A stretch of 64,000 nt of DNA from Apus apus (lineage: Eukaryota > Chordata > Aves > Apodiformes > Apodidae), in the NCBI RefSeq assembly GCF_020740795.1, contig NC_067283.1, forward strand, positions 45,311,659-45,375,658, in the 5' to 3' direction. The notes under the pieces were generated by a model. That model was given only the letters and a program-made list of their open reading frames with translations. It was not told the DNA's origin and made no database searches. Each line of letters opens with the position of its first letter. Position 1 is the first letter of the stretch. Both the position numbers and the translations under genes were made by a program. Below, piece after piece: positions 59,501-64,000 of the stretch.

Positions 59501-62261
59501 TTTACACACTGAAGTTACGGTTTCTCCTGCTTTATCTTCTGTCAGAATCGTTGTTTCAGTGGGGGGGGGGGGGGAAACGTGCAATGGTTCGTTCATATTG
59601 ATGAAGACACTATCAGCCTGAAAGTGACCAGTACATCAGAGTAATGCAGACTTCCATTCCCCCAAACTACCTGGAGCCCCAAGGTCAGGGAAGTGCTGTT
59701 CCACTGAAGACTCGTGTTAAATGGAAAGCCTGTGGCAAATGCCATGACCAAAATGAGTTTTGCTGTGAGGCAAACAGCTTGGCCACATCTGCAGCTGTCA
59801 CAGCCAGATATATTCACTGGCACAAGGGAACACCTGGGCATGCTAGCTCAGCACCTGACATTATTACCTCAGGAGAATTTTCGTATCCCATGCCACCGCT
59901 GCAGATCCTCAGTCTGGGGATGATGGCCAGCTTAGTCACTGCAAAGCTGCTTGTAGAAACCTCTCCTTCCTCCTATGGGTAGTCTAGGTGAATTGAATTT
60001 GAACACAGAGCAGAAACTGGTTGCAACAGAAGATGCCACCAGCAAGAACTTGCATTGGCCTCAGGAGCTCCAGCCAGAAGCCCTGGTGTGGCCCTGGCTG
60101 TTTGGTAGGGCTGTTTTTGGGCACCTTTCTGACACCACAGCACAGGCTCCCATGTTAGTGTAGCAGCTCTTAGGAAAATATGGAAATAACAGCAGAGTAA
60201 GATACCCTACCTGGCAGGATATTTCCCAAGAAAAGACCAACTATTTCCTGGATCCAGTTGCTATCATAGCACCCGGCTTGAAAGTGGAGGATGAATTTGC
60301 CTTGATACGATGCTCTGCTTCCACCAGTCTCAAAGCAGTGATAACCAGACATGTCAGGCACTTTTATCCAAGAAGAGCACTTTCCTCTGCCTTTGCTTGA
60401 CAGCAAAATAAGAGCAGCTTCTTAGTCAAAAAGAGTAATTTCCCCTTTCAAATCAGCTCTCACTTTACATCTCAGAGGGTTTACTCTGTCATATTAGGAT
60501 AGGAGAGAAGAGGTCACTTAGTTCAGCAGAAGAAACAAAACCAGGATTAACTGCAACAGGGGGTATGCAGAGTTCAGAGATGCTGTTTTGCTCAGCCAAA
60601 AATGGCTTATAAAATACCAGCAGTCATCATGGTTGATGGGACGAACAATGATGACTGCTTGGTTTTGCAGGAGAAGGAAGATGCTGGGGGTCAGGGTGAG
60701 CAGGTCCTCTCCAGTGTGGGGACAGCATGGCAGGTAGCACTTTGTTGAACCTCCCACCCCAAATTTCTCCTCCTGGCCATCTCTATGCCCCAACAAACCT
60801 CTCCCAAGTGTCTCTGCTGCCTGCATGAACCAGCAAGCACCCCTGACCAGCCATAACATCCTCAGGGAATCCTTTGCACCCCCACAGGGCAGTGGGGACA
60901 GGCAAGGGGGACACTGAGCCCTGGGTGCTCAGGGCTGGCAGCCACCTGGGAGGTACAGGAGGAAACCCCACACAGGAGTTGTCTTTTGAGGAATCCTTGT
61001 GCGTTTCAGTTATTACCACATTGCTCAGGTCTATCAGCATTAGCTATCAACACACCATCTTTGTAGGACGACAGCATCTTAATAAAAATTGTTAAATCAG
61101 ACCATTGCCAGTGTAGAGGTACCAATATATCATCTAGCAGAGTGGTTTGGTTCTGTTTCTTAACGGGGGTAACATATTTGTACGTGCATGTACAAAGAGG
61201 CAGGTGAGATTTTTTGGCTGGGTGAGATGTTGAGTGACTGGGTTTTTTTGTCATCAAAAAGGTATATTTAGGCTGACTAAAATATCTCTGAAAGTGCCAA
61301 ATTGTCTTAGGGGGGATTTCCCCCCTTCAAATTAGAGAGAAGGAAAAAAAGAAAAAGAGTCACAATCCTTTATTCTGACAAGTTCCAGACAAAGCATTGT
61401 CATTTCTCATTTTTAAACGTGTCATTTTCAAATATAGCATTTATTTTTTGTTATAAATAATCACTTCTTCTAACTCTTCTTCCTCAAAACCAAGCAGACT
61501 TCAAAGCTTCGAATATTTCCAGTAGAACTAAGATGTGTCTGTTTTGCTGACAGCAGACAGAAATTTTTGGTTTTCTTTCCAGCTTGGTCAGCAAAAATAT
61601 TGACAACCTACACCAAACTGGAGTGGCATTACTGTAACAAAGTGTTTGTGTGTGCAGACACATGCAGATGTGCTTATGAAAAAACTGAACTTGGCACTGC
61701 TCTGGCCCTCTCTCCTGCAGCAGATGCTCAGTGCAGAAAAGAAGGCTGTCAGCCAGAGAGTCCTCCAAAAAGCTGTTGCTGAGCTTGTACAGGAGAAGCA
61801 GCTGGAGGTGCCTGGTGAGGTCCACGCTCTGCTTTTCACTGCCAGCACCAAAGCCACACAGATTGTGTCTCTGACAGCTGCAGCCTTGCACAATCGCTTC
61901 GTTTCACCCAAGCAGAAATCAGTGCCTTGCAAAACACCCAGCACAGTAACTCATTCATCACAATGTCAGCAGGGAGCAGGATTTTCTCACTCATGGTTTA
62001 TGACAGGGTAAACTGTGGGACAGAAAGAAGTAAACAAATATGTCTCTTGCATATGGAGTCTTTGAGAACAAGACTCTTCTCCATCTGTTCCTTATCTGAT
62101 GCTTCTTTTTTCTCACCCTGAAGCATGTGGGATTTTAAGTCTTTGTTGTCCTACACCTTTGGTACATCAGTGCATGGGCAATCTCTCAGATTAGCATCTG
62201 ACACTGCTTTGCCTAAGGGCAGAGGACAGAGAAGGATGCAGTTGAGGATGAGATAGAACAG
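56531..62261. other. Intergenic, no gene seen
   Basis: Mixed-composition sequence, GC-richer at 58.7-60.9 kb. A G14 run lies at 59561-59574. Open frames reach 125 codons (59244-59621, +), but none shows a recognisable domain. A + frame of 121 codons at 61646-62011 contains EKKAVSQRVLQKAVAELVQ; I do not recognise it. Confidence 0.45.
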
Positions 62262-63010
62262 AGAAATCACAGAAAACAAGGCTGGATGGGACACTGGAAG
62301 ATGATGTAGTCTATCCCCTGCCTGAAAGGCAGGGGCAGAATTCCACTGTTACTCCTGCCACACGATTATTCAGCCTGCTCCTCCAGCCCCTGTTTTGCCT
62401 GCAGCTTCTCCTTACAAACCATCCCAGTGCTTCTCCAGACTCACTCCTAATATTTATGTCTTAATACTTCATCTAAAACTGTCATGGTATGCTTTGAGTC
62501 AGTTATTTATCTTATCTGTGGAGGAACAATTGCTACTTTCTTCTAGCTGCTTAAAAATTTTGTCAACTGTATTTCCCTTCAATCTTCATAGCTCATATTC
62601 CATCATCTTTTTCCTTTTTGGTCATGTTTTCTAAATTGTTCATTGTAGCCACTGTTCTCCTTTGGCAGCTGTCTAGTTTTCCTTAATCGTTTTTGCACCA
62701 CAGTGCCCAAAACTAGACAGAGAAGCCCAGCTGTGGCCTTACCCCTGGCAAAGCAAACTGGAAGAGTCATCTGCCTGTGGTAGCTGTCTTCTTTTACAAT
62801 CACGTAGCACTGGTGATTCATGCTTCTCTTATGCTGGCCCCCAGATCTTTTTCTCCAGAAGTGCTGCCTTCTCCATCTTGTGTTTCTGGTCTCAGCTGAC
62901 CCTGCCCCTGTGCCCTTGTCCTTAATGAACTGCAGCCCATTGTTCGCAGGCTTTTTAATCTGTCAAGGTCAGTTTGAGCAGCCATCCTGTTCTCCAGCAC
63001 ATTTGCACCC
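62262..63010 (-). mobile_element. Old, decayed CR1-type LINE fragment
   Basis: Antisense relic. It contains cagtgcccaaaactagacag, cccagatctttttctccaga and ttaatctgtcaaggtcagtt, which line up with older CR1 consensus segments (the C-terminal part of the reverse-transcriptase frame: DLDRLKSL, EKDLG). It is more diverged than the other copies here. Confidence 0.65.
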
Positions 63011-64000
63011 CTTCACAAGGAGGTGGTGTGTGTTAAAAATAGTTAAAACATGCACTAGCCCTTCATCCTGAGCAGTAATGCATACAACGGGGCAGAGCTC
63101 AGCCCTGGCTGCAGGACTCCTGGGCAGCTTTCCTCTGCAGCAGCCACCACTCAGGACTTTGACTGTCAACTGCTTCTGCACCCATATAGATGGTGTTTGA
63201 TAAGCTCAGAAAGTTTGCTACCTCCATGGCACTGGATACTGCTGCTTTGCCTGGCTGGCAGGAGGCTGTAACTGAGGCTGATTTGACATAAGTTCTTCTT
63301 GATGGATCTGCATCGGCTCTTTTTTTAAATTTTCTTGCAGACTGCTTATTCCTCTCAGTGCTTTCCAGCAACTTTAAATTACACTGATTGGTGCATAAAT
63401 CCTTCTCTGGTGTAAACTGATGTTTCCCCACCAGATTATCAAGGCTACCTGTGCTGGCTGGCTGCACAGTGCTTGCCACCAGAGCCTTGCACTGGCCATG
63501 CTGGCTTGGAGCAAAGGGCCCCTGGACCAGCCCCCAGTCCCAGGTGCCCCAGTCTGCAGAGGGGACAACCTCACTGCCCAGCCACAGCTCTGCTCCCAGT
63601 GCCAGGCCAGCCAGCACTGGTCAGAGGCCACCAAAAACCACAACACACCTTCCTGCTGACACTCAGGGTTCTCTTTTCAGGGCTCGCTGACTTTTCAGGT
63701 GTGAGCTCTCTGGCCTCCCGCACAGAAACTGGCAGGATTCCTCCCACCGCAGCAGTGCCACCTAGCCCCGGGCAACACTTTTTGGCTCTGCAAATGCAGA
63801 TAAATAACACGGGGGTTGGGGAATTGTTGAGGGCAATCAGTTAGGTTCTTGGTTCAAGTTCTGCCTCTTGAGCTCTGCAGGAGACTCCCACAGAAGCTTC
63901 TCTGGATACCCATCACATTTTAAAAGGTAAAAACAAAGGGTTTTCAATGTGCAAAACCGTGCTCTTAAAACAAGGAAGCCTGTGTGGTTTAAGGCCAGGA
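63011..64000. other. Intergenic, GC-richer; no gene supported
   Basis: Open frames overlap on both strands: 172 codons on - at 63099-63617 and 123 on + at 63473-63844. None shows a recognised domain, and their overlap suggests a stop-poor GC-rich stretch rather than a gene. Confidence 0.4.

Noticed and set aside
63099-63617. 172-codon minus-strand frame near the right edge
   Set aside because: It overlaps comparable + strand frames in a GC-rich stretch and shows no domain. I could not support it as a gene.
1-64000. tRNA, rRNA, CRISPR arrays, operons, or additional chemokine receptor pseudogenes
   Set aside because: I looked for these and saw none: no clover-leaf-like sequences, no spaced direct repeats, and no further DRY/NPxxY-type remnants outside the three receptor genes. 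A model-based search (tRNAscan, tBLASTn with CCR proteins) would be needed to be certain.

Overview
The window looks like avian nuclear DNA. The evidence is several CR1-type LINE fragments ending in the ATTCTATGATTCTATGA-like 3' terminus, one fragment of an avian ERVL-type LTR, and a cluster of intron-poor chemokine receptor genes. The species cannot be fixed from the sequence alone.

Region 1 (1-12.8 kb, minus strand) is the 5' half of TOPBP1, the multi-BRCT scaffold of the ATR checkpoint and replication origin firing. I could place 14 coding exons. All 13 introns are GT-AG and all exon phases are consistent. The exons run from the ATG at 12201 to an exon cut by the left window edge, about 890 codons covering BRCT0 to BRCT5 and the linker before BRCT6. 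The gene starts in a CpG island at about 12.23-12.79 kb. That island carries an E2F-type site, an NRF-1-type site and four GC boxes spaced exactly 21 bp apart.

Region 2 (12.8-17 kb) is intergenic. It contains a 1.1 kb decayed CR1 element and an unexplained 189-codon open frame at 14.79-15.36 kb.

Region 3 (17-54.6 kb) holds three chemokine receptor genes, all on the minus strand, each with its coding sequence in one exon behind a 5'UTR splice acceptor. They are a CCR5-like gene (17208-18278), a CCR2/CCR5-like gene (32633-33703) and a CCR8-like gene (53467-54522). The first two are the main finding. Over about 1.45 kb, covering codons 1-187 and about 0.9 kb upstream, they are about 99% identical. 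The remaining 169 codons and the outer flanks are clearly divergent (about 34% amino-acid difference). The simplest reading is recent gene conversion between paralogues about 15.4 kb apart. The result is two receptors with the same N-terminus and TM1-4 but different TM5-7, third extracellular loop and cytoplasmic tail.

Region 4 (54.6-64 kb) has no gene I can support. It contains an (ATAG)n microsatellite, guanine runs and an old CR1 relic at 62.3-63.0 kb.

TOPBP1 and the receptors share no pathway; their proximity is a matter of synteny. I saw no tRNA, rRNA, CRISPR array or unfamiliar multi-gene system. The notable biology is the mosaic receptor pair and the architecture of the TOPBP1 promoter.
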